50,116 nucleotides of DNA from Myxococcales bacterium (GTDB lineage Bacteria; Myxococcota_A; Polyangia; Polyangiales; Polyangiaceae): NCBI GenBank assembly GCA_016191785.1, contig JACPVJ010000005.1, forward strand, positions 1 through 50,116, given 5' to 3'. Below the pieces are notes generated by a model. The model did not search any database. It saw nothing but the letters and a program-made list of their open reading frames with translations, and was not told the origin of the DNA. Shown piece by piece: positions 16,040 through 23,433 of the stretch (position 1 is the stretch's first letter; every line of letters begins with the position of its first letter). Position numbers and translations under genes: made by a program.

Positions 16040-16842
16040 ACGTCCGCCAAGGTCACGCTGTCGGGCTGCACCCACAAGCTGACCGCCGCCGAGGCCGTGG
16101 CGGCCTTGAACTTGAAGCTCTGCTGGTTGGGCGTCTTGCCGGTCGAGACGTTCACCACCACCGCGTAGCCAGCGACCCCCGTGCCGGCCGCGGTGTCGCT
16201 CCACGAGCCACCGGTGTCGTAGGCCACGACGTCGGTGCCGTGAGTGACGGTGACGCCCGTGACCGGCACGCCGGTCTTGGCGTCGAGGAACCGGACCACG
16301 ACGTGGGCCGCCCCGACCTCGCGCTGGACCGGGATCGAGAGGAACGCGTAGATGGTGTCGAGGGTGGCGGCCGGGACCAGCGCCAGCTCGACCGGGGACG
16401 CGCTGGTATCGACGGGCTGCAGCGTCGGCAAGATGGCGCCGACCTTGCTCGGAGTCACCGTCGCCCAGACACCCGGCCCATCTTTCACGCCGTCGAGCTT
16501 GAACGTCGACCCGTTGTAGGGACCTGCGACCGGGATGCCCGTGGCGCCATCGATTTCGATGGTCGCAGCAGCCGAGTACGGCACGGCGTTGAAGAAGTCG
16601 TCACCGGTGAGCTCGACGACGGTGCCGGTGACCGTCACGCCTGCCGGAGCGTCGCCGGGCGCGTCGGAGGCCGCGTCGAGGCCGCCGTCGCCGCTGGTGC
16701 CGCCGCCCCCGCCTCCATTGCCCGGCTTGATGCAACTGCCGCCGTCGCAGTCCTGCGCGATGGTGTCCGGTCGGTCGCGCTTGGCCGAGCACCCCAGCCC
16801 GAGCAGCGCCAACATCAGGGGCACGAGGGAGCGCTGGCGCAT
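16027..16842 (-). CDS. Lipoprotein with Gly linker and beta-rich carboxypeptidase-regulatory-like domains
   Basis: A 271-residue predicted lipoprotein. Residues 1-18 form a signal peptide with lipobox LGLGC (Cys18). A short Cys pair (QDCDGGSC) and a Gly linker follow, then beta-rich sequence from about 70 with repeated short motifs such as VTVTGTVVEL and TGVPVTGVTVTHG. These resemble transthyretin-like or carboxypeptidase-regulatory beta-sandwiches. No enzyme motif is seen. ATG 16842 was chosen over one 36 bp upstream because it begins the signal peptide. Its start is 7 bp from the lgt stop, so it may be an operon member with lspA and lgt, the enzymes that would mature it. Its stop region is duplicated downstream. 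Confidence 0.75.
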   Translation of the reverse strand: MRQRSLVPLMLALLGLGCSAKRDRPDTIAQDCDGGSCIKPGNGGGGGGTSGDGGLDAASDAPGDAPAGVTVTGTVVELTGDDFFNAVPYSAAATIEIDGATGIPVAGPYNGSTFKLDGVKDGPGVWATVTPSKVGAILPTLQPVDTSASPVELALVPAATLDTIYAFLSIPVQREVGAAHVVVRFLDAKTGVPVTGVTVTHGTDVVAYDTGGSWSDTAAGTGVAGYAVVVNVSTGKTPNQQSFKFKAATASAAVSLWVQPDSVTLADVLVN

Positions 16843-16849
16843 GGCGGGA

Positions 16850-17791
16850 TTATGCGGCGCCCGCCGCGCTCGGGCCAACCCTCTTACCGACCAGCCGGGC
16901 GTGCAGGGCCGCCACCCCCGCCACCAGGCCGAGGCCGATCAGCTGGGAGGTCGAAAGCCCAAGAAACCCGCCGCGATCGTCGCTGCGGAAGAACTCGATG
17001 CCGAAGCGCGCCAACGCGTAGAGCGCGACGAAGGCCAGGAAGATCTGGCCGTCGTACCGCTTGCGCCCGTGGAGGCCGAGGATCAGGAGGGCCGCGATGG
17101 CGAAGGACGCCGCCGACTCGTAGACCTGAGTGGGGTGCACTGGGAGCGACGACTCGAAGGGCGACGCGATCAGGCCGGCCTTGAACTGCGACTCGCTCGC
17201 GGGGCTGTGGGAGGGAAAGCTGAGGGCCCAGCGCGCGGAGCTGGGCGTACCGAAGCAACACCCCGCGAGCAAGCAGCCCATGCGACCGAACCCGAGCCCG
17301 ATCGGAATGACCATCCCGGCCATGTCGGCTGCCTTCCAGAACGGAAAGCGATCGCGCTTCATCAGGAACCACGCCGCGGCCGACGCCCCCAGGAACCCGC
17401 CGTAGTACGTCAGGCCGCCGGCCCAGAACTTCGCCCAGGCGAAGCAGTCGACCTCGGTCGGGTGACACACGGCCTTGGCTGCGTCCCACACCCCGGCGTA
17501 GCGCGGGCTCAAGCACTCGTCGCGGGTGATCTTCCAGTCGACCTTGGACGGATCGGTGCACAGGTGCACGTAGTCCATGAAGTACCCGTCGGCGATCACG
17601 TGCAGCAGGCGCGCGCCGACCACCCCCGAGAGCAGCATCGCGAGCCCGAGATCGACCACCACGTCGGGGTCCTGACCGACGCGCTTGGCCCAGAGCGCGC
17701 CCGCGATGGTCGCGAACAAGAACCCGGTCAGGAGCAGGACGAAGTAGCTCGGAAACGGGACTTCGAGGAGCGTGAAGAGGCGACCCTGCAT
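16850..17791 (-). CDS. lgt: Prolipoprotein diacylglyceryl transferase
   Basis: Transfers diacylglycerol from phosphatidylglycerol to the lipobox Cys, the first step of lipoprotein maturation. This polytopic protein of 313 residues contains the Lgt signature with Arg170 (GLGFGRMGCLLAGCCFG), the HPTQVYES motif at 219-226 and ARFGIEFFR near the end. The loop at about 70-122 is longer than in E. coli and carries four Cys (CTD, DEC, VCH, DCF), possibly disulfide-bonded in the periplasm. It lies 13 bp after lspA and 7 bp before a lipoprotein gene. Confidence 0.95.
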   Translation of the reverse strand: MQGRLFTLLEVPFPSYFVLLLTGFLFATIAGALWAKRVGQDPDVVVDLGLAMLLSGVVGARLLHVIADGYFMDYVHLCTDPSKVDWKITRDECLSPRYAGVWDAAKAVCHPTEVDCFAWAKFWAGGLTYYGGFLGASAAAWFLMKRDRFPFWKAADMAGMVIPIGLGFGRMGCLLAGCCFGTPSSARWALSFPSHSPASESQFKAGLIASPFESSLPVHPTQVYESAASFAIAALLILGLHGRKRYDGQIFLAFVALYALARFGIEFFRSDDRGGFLGLSTSQLIGLGLVAGVAALHARLVGKRVGPSAAGAA

Positions 17792-17804
17792 CGCGGGCCT
17801 CGGC

Positions 17805-18647
17805 CTAGCTGGTTCCCGGCGGCGCGGCGGTTTCCGGCGGGCTGATCGGATCTGGGGGGGGCGGCGGCGGGGCTGGCGGCTGCGGTGCGTCGGGCGGCGC
17901 GGCCGCGTGGGGCTTGCGCCGCGAGGTGACCATGTCGACTGCCATCAGGCCGACCCCGATGCAGATGAAGATGTCCGCGACGTTGAAGGTGGGCCAGTGG
18001 TCGGTGACCGCCCAGCCCTTGGCGTACTTGGCGATGAAGCCGTTCATCTTCTCGATCCACCGCGCGTGGTAGTCGCTGAAGTCGACCACGCTCGAGCGCG
18101 TGATGCGATCGGAGAGGTTGCCGAGGGCGCCGCCGAGCACCATCGGAAGGCCCCACTTCAGCGAGTGCTGGTTGGGCGCGAGACGGCTGTAGAGCGAGAC
18201 GATGAACGCGATGGCCAGCACGCTGACCAGCAAGAAGAACGGTCGGCGGATGCTCTCGTTCGCGTCGTGGAGCAGACCCCAAGCGCCGCCGCGGTTGTAC
18301 GCGAGGGTGAAGCCCAGGTGATCTTTGATCAGCGAGATCGACGGCTCGAGCGCGGTGCGCTTGCTGAGCACGACCTCGGCCCACGCCTTCGAGCCGATGT
18401 CGGCGACGAGCGAGATCGCGGCGACCACGCCGAAGAACAAGAACGACGGGCGCCGGCGGAGCGCGTCGAGCTCTTCCGCGGTCGGCAGCTTGGACGCGGC
18501 GGGCTCGGGGGCTGACACCACCGGCGCCGGCAGTGCGGCGGGTTCTGCACCGGGTGCCGGCTCGGCCTCGGCCGTGGGCTGTTCAGTGGGCGTCGGCGCT
18601 GCTTCGCTCGCGCCGTCGGGCCGGGGCGGGTCCGTCACGTCACTCAT
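17805..18647 (-). CDS. lspA: Signal peptidase II with long N- and C-terminal extensions
   Basis: Cleaves prolipoprotein signal peptides after lipidation. The core (about 65-245) has four membrane spans, GNLSDRI at 176-182, and the catalytic aspartates Asp189 (SVVDF) and Asp225 (FNVADIF). At 280 residues it is much longer than usual (about 160). An acidic Pro/Ala/Glu-rich N-terminal extension of about 65 residues precedes the first span, about 27 extra residues sit between the catalytic motifs, and a Pro-rich tail follows. The extensions are probably disordered and, by the positive-inside rule, cytoplasmic. ATG 18647 is the only evident start, but a start closer to the first span cannot be ruled out. 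It leads an lspA-lgt-lipoprotein cluster. Confidence 0.92.
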   Translation of the reverse strand: MSDVTDPPRPDGASEAAPTPTEQPTAEAEPAPGAEPAALPAPVVSAPEPAASKLPTAEELDALRRRPSFLFFGVVAAISLVADIGSKAWAEVVLSKRTALEPSISLIKDHLGFTLAYNRGGAWGLLHDANESIRRPFFLLVSVLAIAFIVSLYSRLAPNQHSLKWGLPMVLGGALGNLSDRITRSSVVDFSDYHARWIEKMNGFIAKYAKGWAVTDHWPTFNVADIFICIGVGLMAVDMVTSRRKPHAAAPPDAPQPPAPPPPPPDPISPPETAAPPGTS

Positions 18648-18702
18648 TTCCGGCGCTTACCTACGACACTCCGCTCGCCAGGGCCAGGGTCCCGGCCGAC
18701 AC

Positions 18703-18732
18703 TTGTCGCACTACCGCACATCTGTTTAGTTC
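18703..18732 (+). promoter_or_regulatory. Candidate promoter giving a near-leaderless helicase mRNA
   Basis: TTGTCG (18703-18708) and TAGTTC (18727-18732) are 18 bp apart; the ATG follows 8 bp after the -10-like element. No Shine-Dalgarno sequence precedes the ATG. The -10 match is weak. Confidence 0.3.
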
Positions 18733-18740
18733 TTCTCATC

Positions 18741-21182
18741 ATGCCCCAAGCTCCCTGGGCCGAGACCGTCGGCGTGGACGCCGTGGTCTCGGGTTGGCTG
18801 AACTCCGGAACCGTGCGTCGCTGTCTGGCCGCCGAGCGGCTCATCGGCGAGAGCACCGGGACGGGCGCGCCCATTCCCGCCGATCTCGCCCCGGGCCTGC
18901 GCCACGCCCTGGCGGCCCGCGGCATCCGCGAGCTGTACACCCACCAGGCCGAGGCGATCGCCGCGGCCAGAGCGGCGCGGCACGTGGTGGTGGCGACGCC
19001 CACCGCCAGCGGCAAGAGTCTTTGCTTCCACCTGCCGGTGCTCGAGGCGCTCGCGCAAGAGCCCACCGCCAGCGCGCTCTTCCTCTATCCGACCAAGGCG
19101 CTGTCGCGCGATCAAGAGCACTCGCTGCGCGAGCTGATCGCCGAGGCGCACCTCGACCTGCCCGCCACGGTGTACGACGGCGACACCCCGGGGGACGCGC
19201 GGCGCGTGGCCCGCGAGCGCTGTCGCGTGCTGCTCACCAACCCCGACATGCTGCACGCCGGCGTGCTGCCGAACCACGCGCGGTGGGCCAGCTTCTTCCA
19301 GGGCTTGCGCTACGTCGTGATCGACGAGCTGCACACCTATCGTGGCGTCTTCGGCTCGCACATGGCCCACGTGATCGCCCGCCTCCGGCGCATCGCGCGC
19401 TTCCACGGCAGCGAGCCGACCTTCGTCACCGCCACCGCCACCATCGGCAATCCGCGAGAGCACGCGGCGCGGCTGATCGGCGTGAGGCCCGACGACGTGG
19501 CGCTGGTCGATCGCTCCGGGGCGCCGCGCGCGAGCCGGCATTTCTTCCTCTACAACCCGCCGATCGTCAACGAAGAGCTGGGGATTCGAGCCAGCTCGCT
19601 CAAGCAGGCGGTGAACCTCACCGCCGATCTGGTGCGCGCCAAGGTGCCCACGCTGGTCTTCGGGCCCTCGCGCAACAGCGTCGAGGTGATGCTGAAGTAC
19701 CTGCGCGCGCAGGTCGGTGACGTGGCCGGCCCGAACGCCATCATGGCCTATCGCGGCGGCTACCTGCCCGAGACCCGGCGCGCGGTCGAGGCCGGCCTGC
19801 GCAGCGGCGAGATCTTGTGCGTGGTGGCCACCAACGCCCTCGAGCTGGGCATCGACATCGGTGACCTGGACGCGGTGGTGTGCGTCGGCTACCCCGGGTC
19901 GGTCGCCGCCACCTGGCAGCGCTTCGGGCGCGCCGGGCGCCGCGGCACCACCAGCATTGCGCTCATGGTCTGCTCGAGCGACGCACTCGATCAGTACCTG
20001 GCCCGCGACCCCGACTACCTGCTCGGCTCGGGCGCGGAAGAGGCGCGCATCGACCCGGGCAACACCGAGGTGCTGATTCAACACCTGAAGTGCGCGGCGT
20101 TCGAGGCGCCGTTTCGCATCACCGGTGCCGGCGCCCGTCCGGCGCGCCCGGAGCCCGCGAGCGGCGAGCAATATCTCACCCTCGACTCGGGCGAGACCCG
20201 CCAGGCGCTCGAGTACCTGAGCAGCCACGGCCTGGTGCACGAGGCGGGGGACGCCTTTCACTGGTCCGGCGAGGCTTTTCCGGCCAACAGCGTGTCCTTG
20301 CGCAACATCGGCTGGGACAACTTCGTGATCATCGACGTCGCGACCGACAAGAGCATCGCCGAGCTCGACTGGCGCGCGGCCCACACCATGCTGCACGAGC
20401 AGGCCATCTATCAGCACGACGCCGAGCAGTTCCAGGTCGAGCGCCTGGACTACGACAACCACAAGGCCTTCGTCCGCAAGGTGGCGCCGGACTACTTCAC
20501 CACCGCGCTCACCTATCGCACCGTGGCGGTGATCGAGGAGGCCGAGTCGCGGCCCTATGGCCGCGCGTGCATCGGTTCGGGGGCGGTGAAGGTGGAAGAG
20601 AAGGTGACGGGCTACAAGAAGATCAAGTTCTTCACCCACGAGAACGCCGGCTACGGCGACGTGCACCTGCCCGAGATGCAGCTGCACACCACCGCGTTCT
20701 GGCTCACCCTGCCCGAAGCGCTGGTGGACTCGCTGGGCGAGCCCCGCGCCAGCGTGGTCGACGGCCTGCGCGGCGTGGGCCGCGCGCTCGAGACGGTGAG
20801 CACGCTCTGCTTGATGTGCGACCCGCGCGACATCGGGCAGACGCTGGGCGACGGCGCGAACCCGGGCGACGACCGCGCGCCGGGCCGCGACCCGTTCAGC
20901 GGGCGCACCGGCGGGTTCGACCCCACCATCTTCTTGTTCGACACGCTGCCCGGCGGCGTGGGCCTCGCGCCGCGCATCTACGAGCGGGTCGACGACCTGC
21001 TCGAGCGCGCGCACACGCTGATCGAGCGCTGCGACTGCGATGCCGGCTGCCCCGCGTGCGTGGGCCCGACGGAGGCGCACGGCTCGCGCAAGCAGCTGGC
21101 GCTCCGGATCCTGGGCGCGCTGTCGGCACCCGATCGCGTGGAGCACCGGCACCCCGCGGCGAGCGCGTCGCTCGGGGTGTGA
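18741..21182 (+). CDS. mrfA: YprA/MrfA-like SF2 helicase with zinc-binding DUF1998
   Basis: ATP-dependent DNA helicase of 813 residues. The Walker A motif is ATPTASGKS (85-93). The DExH box is DELH (195-198). Motif III is TATATIG. Motifs V and VI are LELGIDIGDLDAVV and QRFGRAGRRG. The C-terminal DUF1998 domain ends with the four-Cys cluster CDCDAGCPAC, Cys764, 766, 770 and 773, the zinc-site spacing seen in MrfA. B. subtilis MrfA unwinds DNA 3'-5' in excision repair of mitomycin C lesions with the exonuclease MrfB; a MrfB-like gene lies at 12595. It is divergent from lspA, 93 bp apart. The repair role is inferred from homology. Confidence 0.9.
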   Translation: MPQAPWAETVGVDAVVSGWLNSGTVRRCLAAERLIGESTGTGAPIPADLAPGLRHALAARGIRELYTHQAEAIAAARAARHVVVATPTASGKSLCFHLPVLEALAQEPTASALFLYPTKALSRDQEHSLRELIAEAHLDLPATVYDGDTPGDARRVARERCRVLLTNPDMLHAGVLPNHARWASFFQGLRYVVIDELHTYRGVFGSHMAHVIARLRRIARFHGSEPTFVTATATIGNPREHAARLIGVRPDDVALVDRSGAPRASRHFFLYNPPIVNEELGIRASSLKQAVNLTADLVRAKVPTLVFGPSRNSVEVMLKYLRAQVGDVAGPNAIMAYRGGYLPETRRAVEAGLRSGEILCVVATNALELGIDIGDLDAVVCVGYPGSVAATWQRFGRAGRRGTTSIALMVCSSDALDQYLARDPDYLLGSGAEEARIDPGNTEVLIQHLKCAAFEAPFRITGAGARPARPEPASGEQYLTLDSGETRQALEYLSSHGLVHEAGDAFHWSGEAFPANSVSLRNIGWDNFVIIDVATDKSIAELDWRAAHTMLHEQAIYQHDAEQFQVERLDYDNHKAFVRKVAPDYFTTALTYRTVAVIEEAESRPYGRACIGSGAVKVEEKVTGYKKIKFFTHENAGYGDVHLPEMQLHTTAFWLTLPEALVDSLGEPRASVVDGLRGVGRALETVSTLCLMCDPRDIGQTLGDGANPGDDRAPGRDPFSGRTGGFDPTIFLFDTLPGGVGLAPRIYERVDDLLERAHTLIERCDCDAGCPACVGPTEAHGSRKQLALRILGALSAPDRVEHRHPAASASLGV

Positions 21183-21291
21183 GCGCGCTGCTGGGGGCGG
21201 GCACGCGCGGTCGATCGGCCACCCCAAGTGGGATCCGCGCGGCAAGTCGCGCGCCCCTTCGCTGGCGGCGTCGAAGAACCCACCGAACCGC

Positions 21292-21320
21292 TTGCCGTAC
21301 CCCGGTCCGTACCCTACTTT
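21292..21320 (+). promoter_or_regulatory. Candidate sigma70 promoter, leaderless start
   Basis: TTGCCG (21292-21297), a 17-bp spacer and TACTTT (21315-21320) make a good sigma70-type promoter. Transcription would begin around 21326-21328, only a few bases before the GTG at 21331. Confidence 0.5.
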
Positions 21321-21330
21321 TCGGACAGTC

Positions 21331-23433
21331 GTGCCCACCCTGCAAAGACATCGTCTCGGCCGGTGGCTGGCGGCCGCGGGGCTCGGCTTGGGCGCCTTCG
21401 GCAGCTGCGTGGCCCAGCCCGAGGGCACGTTCCAGAAGCCCACCGCGGACGACGGCGGGCCGCCGCTGGTGATCGACGGCGGCGGCGCCGACACCAAGAG
21501 CGAGCTGCCGCCCAGCGATCCGCACGCCGTGCTCGGGGTCGACCCGCCCCACGGCGCGTGGAGCGGCGGGCAGACCGTCACGGTCAGCGGCAACGGCTTC
21601 ACGAGCAAGGCGCGGGTGTGGTTCGCGGGCAACGAGATCCCGAGCTCCGATCTGGTGCCGATCGACGCCGAGCGCGTGCAGGTGGTGGTGCCTCCGGGCA
21701 GCGTGGGCCCGGTGGACGTGACGGTGCAGAACGGCGACGACGCCTCGACCAAGCGCACGCTGATCGGCGGCTACGAGTACGACGCCTTCTACGCCGAACC
21801 GAAGAGCGGACCGACCTCCGGGGGGACGCTGATCAAGCTCCTGGGCCAGGGCACCAAGTGGAACGCCCAGGTGAAGGTGCTCGTGGACTTCTTGCCGTGC
21901 ACCGACGTGAAGGTCACGAGCGGCACCGAGCTCGAGTGCAAGACGCCGAAGAGCACGCCGGGCACGAAGCCCATCCGGGTCACCACCGACGACGCGGTGA
22001 GCGTGGACGTGCTGGATGCCTTCACCTATGGCGACAGCGACAACGGCTACAAAGGCGGCCTGAGCGGCAGCCCGCTGAAGGGCCAGCTGAAGGTGATCGC
22101 GCTCGACGGGTACACCGGCGACGTGCTTCCGGCCGCGACGGCCATCGTCGGCACCGATCTGGCCACGGCCTTGGTGCAGAAGACGGACGGCGCCGGGGTC
22201 ACGCTGTTCCAGGCCGCGACCCTCGGACCCAAGCAGACCGTCACCGTCGCGAAGAAGTGCTTCCAGCCCATCACCTTCGTGGACGTGCCGGTGGACACGG
22301 TGACGGTCTACCTCGATCCGGTGCTGTCGCCGAAGTGCGCGGAAGAGGGCGACCCGCCTCCGGTCGGGGGCTCGCCGACCCTGGGGGCCGCCATCACCGG
22401 TCAGCTGGTGTGGAAGAGCAAGAAAGAGTTCGAGCAGCGCGCCGCCTGGAACAACATCCCCGAACCCAAGAGCGCCGACGAGAAGGCCGTGGCCTACGTG
22501 CTGCCCCTGGCCAGCACACCGACCTACGGCTTCAACTTGCCGAACGCGTCCGACGCGGTGACCCCGGCCGCCGACGGGACCATCGGCTACGACTTCGTGA
22601 TCAGCTCGTCGACCGGCAACGTCAGCCTGTACGCGCTCGCCGGCATCGAGAACCGGGTGGCCAACCCGCCCTACTTCAAGGCCTACGCCATGGGCCTGGC
22701 CAAGGGCGTGTCGGCCTCGCCGGGCAAGGTCACGAGCGACGTGTTCATCAACATGGACATCCCGCTCGACCACGCCTTCAAGATCGACTTGACCGGACCC
22801 ACGCCGACCCTCAAGGGCCCCGATCGCGCCAAGGTCAGCGTGGCGATCCGGGTGAACGAGCTCGGCTACGCGCTCTTGCCGATCGGGGTGCAAGAGAAGC
22901 TCTTGCCGGTGGTCGGGCCGCTCTCGTTCGTGGGCGTGCCTCCGCTGGTCAAGGGCCTGGCCTCGAGCCAATACGTCTACACTGGCAGCGCCGTGACCGG
23001 CGTCGCGGGCACGTCGCCCCGCTCGGTCGTCGGTCTGGCAGCCACCACCACCACCGCAGAGGTCGTGAGCCTCGATCCGTTCGTCGAGGTCCCGGTCTTG
23101 ACCACGCCCGGCTCGAACGGCGTGTGGAGCGCGACCTCTCTGGCTTGGGGTGCCGCGCCCGGCGGGCGCCCGGTCGACCTGACGGTGATCGTCGCCCAGA
23201 GCGGCGGTGGCTTGATGAGCTGGACCATCGCGGCCCCGGCCGGCGCGGGGTCGACCGCGTTGCCCGATCTGGCAAAGCTGGGCGCCGAGCTCGCGCTCTT
23301 GCCCGGCAACATCACCTTCAGCGTCACCCGGGCGAGCATCCTGAGCTTCGACTACGGCAGCCTGCGCTACCGCCAGCTGGACGACCGCGGCTGGAACGCC
23401 TACGCCAGCGACGTCTTCCATGCGCACCTCTAG
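21331..23433 (+). CDS. IPT/TIG-domain surface lipoprotein
   Basis: A predicted 700-residue lipoprotein. The GTG start at 21331 gives a signal peptide ending FGSC (Cys26), an acceptable lipobox. Two IPT/TIG immunoglobulin-like domains follow (about 66-150 and 151-233), recognisable from PPHGAWSGGQTVTVSGNGF and GPTSGGTLIKLLGQG. A carboxypeptidase-regulatory-like beta domain (about 245-325) and a long beta-rich region of unknown type follow. TIG domains mediate binding or stacking in surface proteins; the ligand is unknown. The stop overlaps the next gene by 14 bp, so the two lipoproteins are probably made together. The frame is open further upstream, but no earlier start codon comes with a better signal peptide. 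Confidence 0.78.
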   Translation: MPTLQRHRLGRWLAAAGLGLGAFGSCVAQPEGTFQKPTADDGGPPLVIDGGGADTKSELPPSDPHAVLGVDPPHGAWSGGQTVTVSGNGFTSKARVWFAGNEIPSSDLVPIDAERVQVVVPPGSVGPVDVTVQNGDDASTKRTLIGGYEYDAFYAEPKSGPTSGGTLIKLLGQGTKWNAQVKVLVDFLPCTDVKVTSGTELECKTPKSTPGTKPIRVTTDDAVSVDVLDAFTYGDSDNGYKGGLSGSPLKGQLKVIALDGYTGDVLPAATAIVGTDLATALVQKTDGAGVTLFQAATLGPKQTVTVAKKCFQPITFVDVPVDTVTVYLDPVLSPKCAEEGDPPPVGGSPTLGAAITGQLVWKSKKEFEQRAAWNNIPEPKSADEKAVAYVLPLASTPTYGFNLPNASDAVTPAADGTIGYDFVISSSTGNVSLYALAGIENRVANPPYFKAYAMGLAKGVSASPGKVTSDVFINMDIPLDHAFKIDLTGPTPTLKGPDRAKVSVAIRVNELGYALLPIGVQEKLLPVVGPLSFVGVPPLVKGLASSQYVYTGSAVTGVAGTSPRSVVGLAATTTTAEVVSLDPFVEVPVLTTPGSNGVWSATSLAWGAAPGGRPVDLTVIVAQSGGGLMSWTIAAPAGAGSTALPDLAKLGAELALLPGNITFSVTRASILSFDYGSLRYRQLDDRGWNAYASDVFHAHL

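Noticed and set aside
13391..16168. 925-codon plus frame running through the tandem array
   Set aside because: It overlaps three well-supported genes in other frames. It stays open mainly because of high GC and the array units being multiples of three.
18726..21758. Long open frame of about 1010 codons on the minus strand
   Set aside because: It lies opposite the MrfA-like helicase, whose motifs are complete; composition is typical of an antisense shadow.
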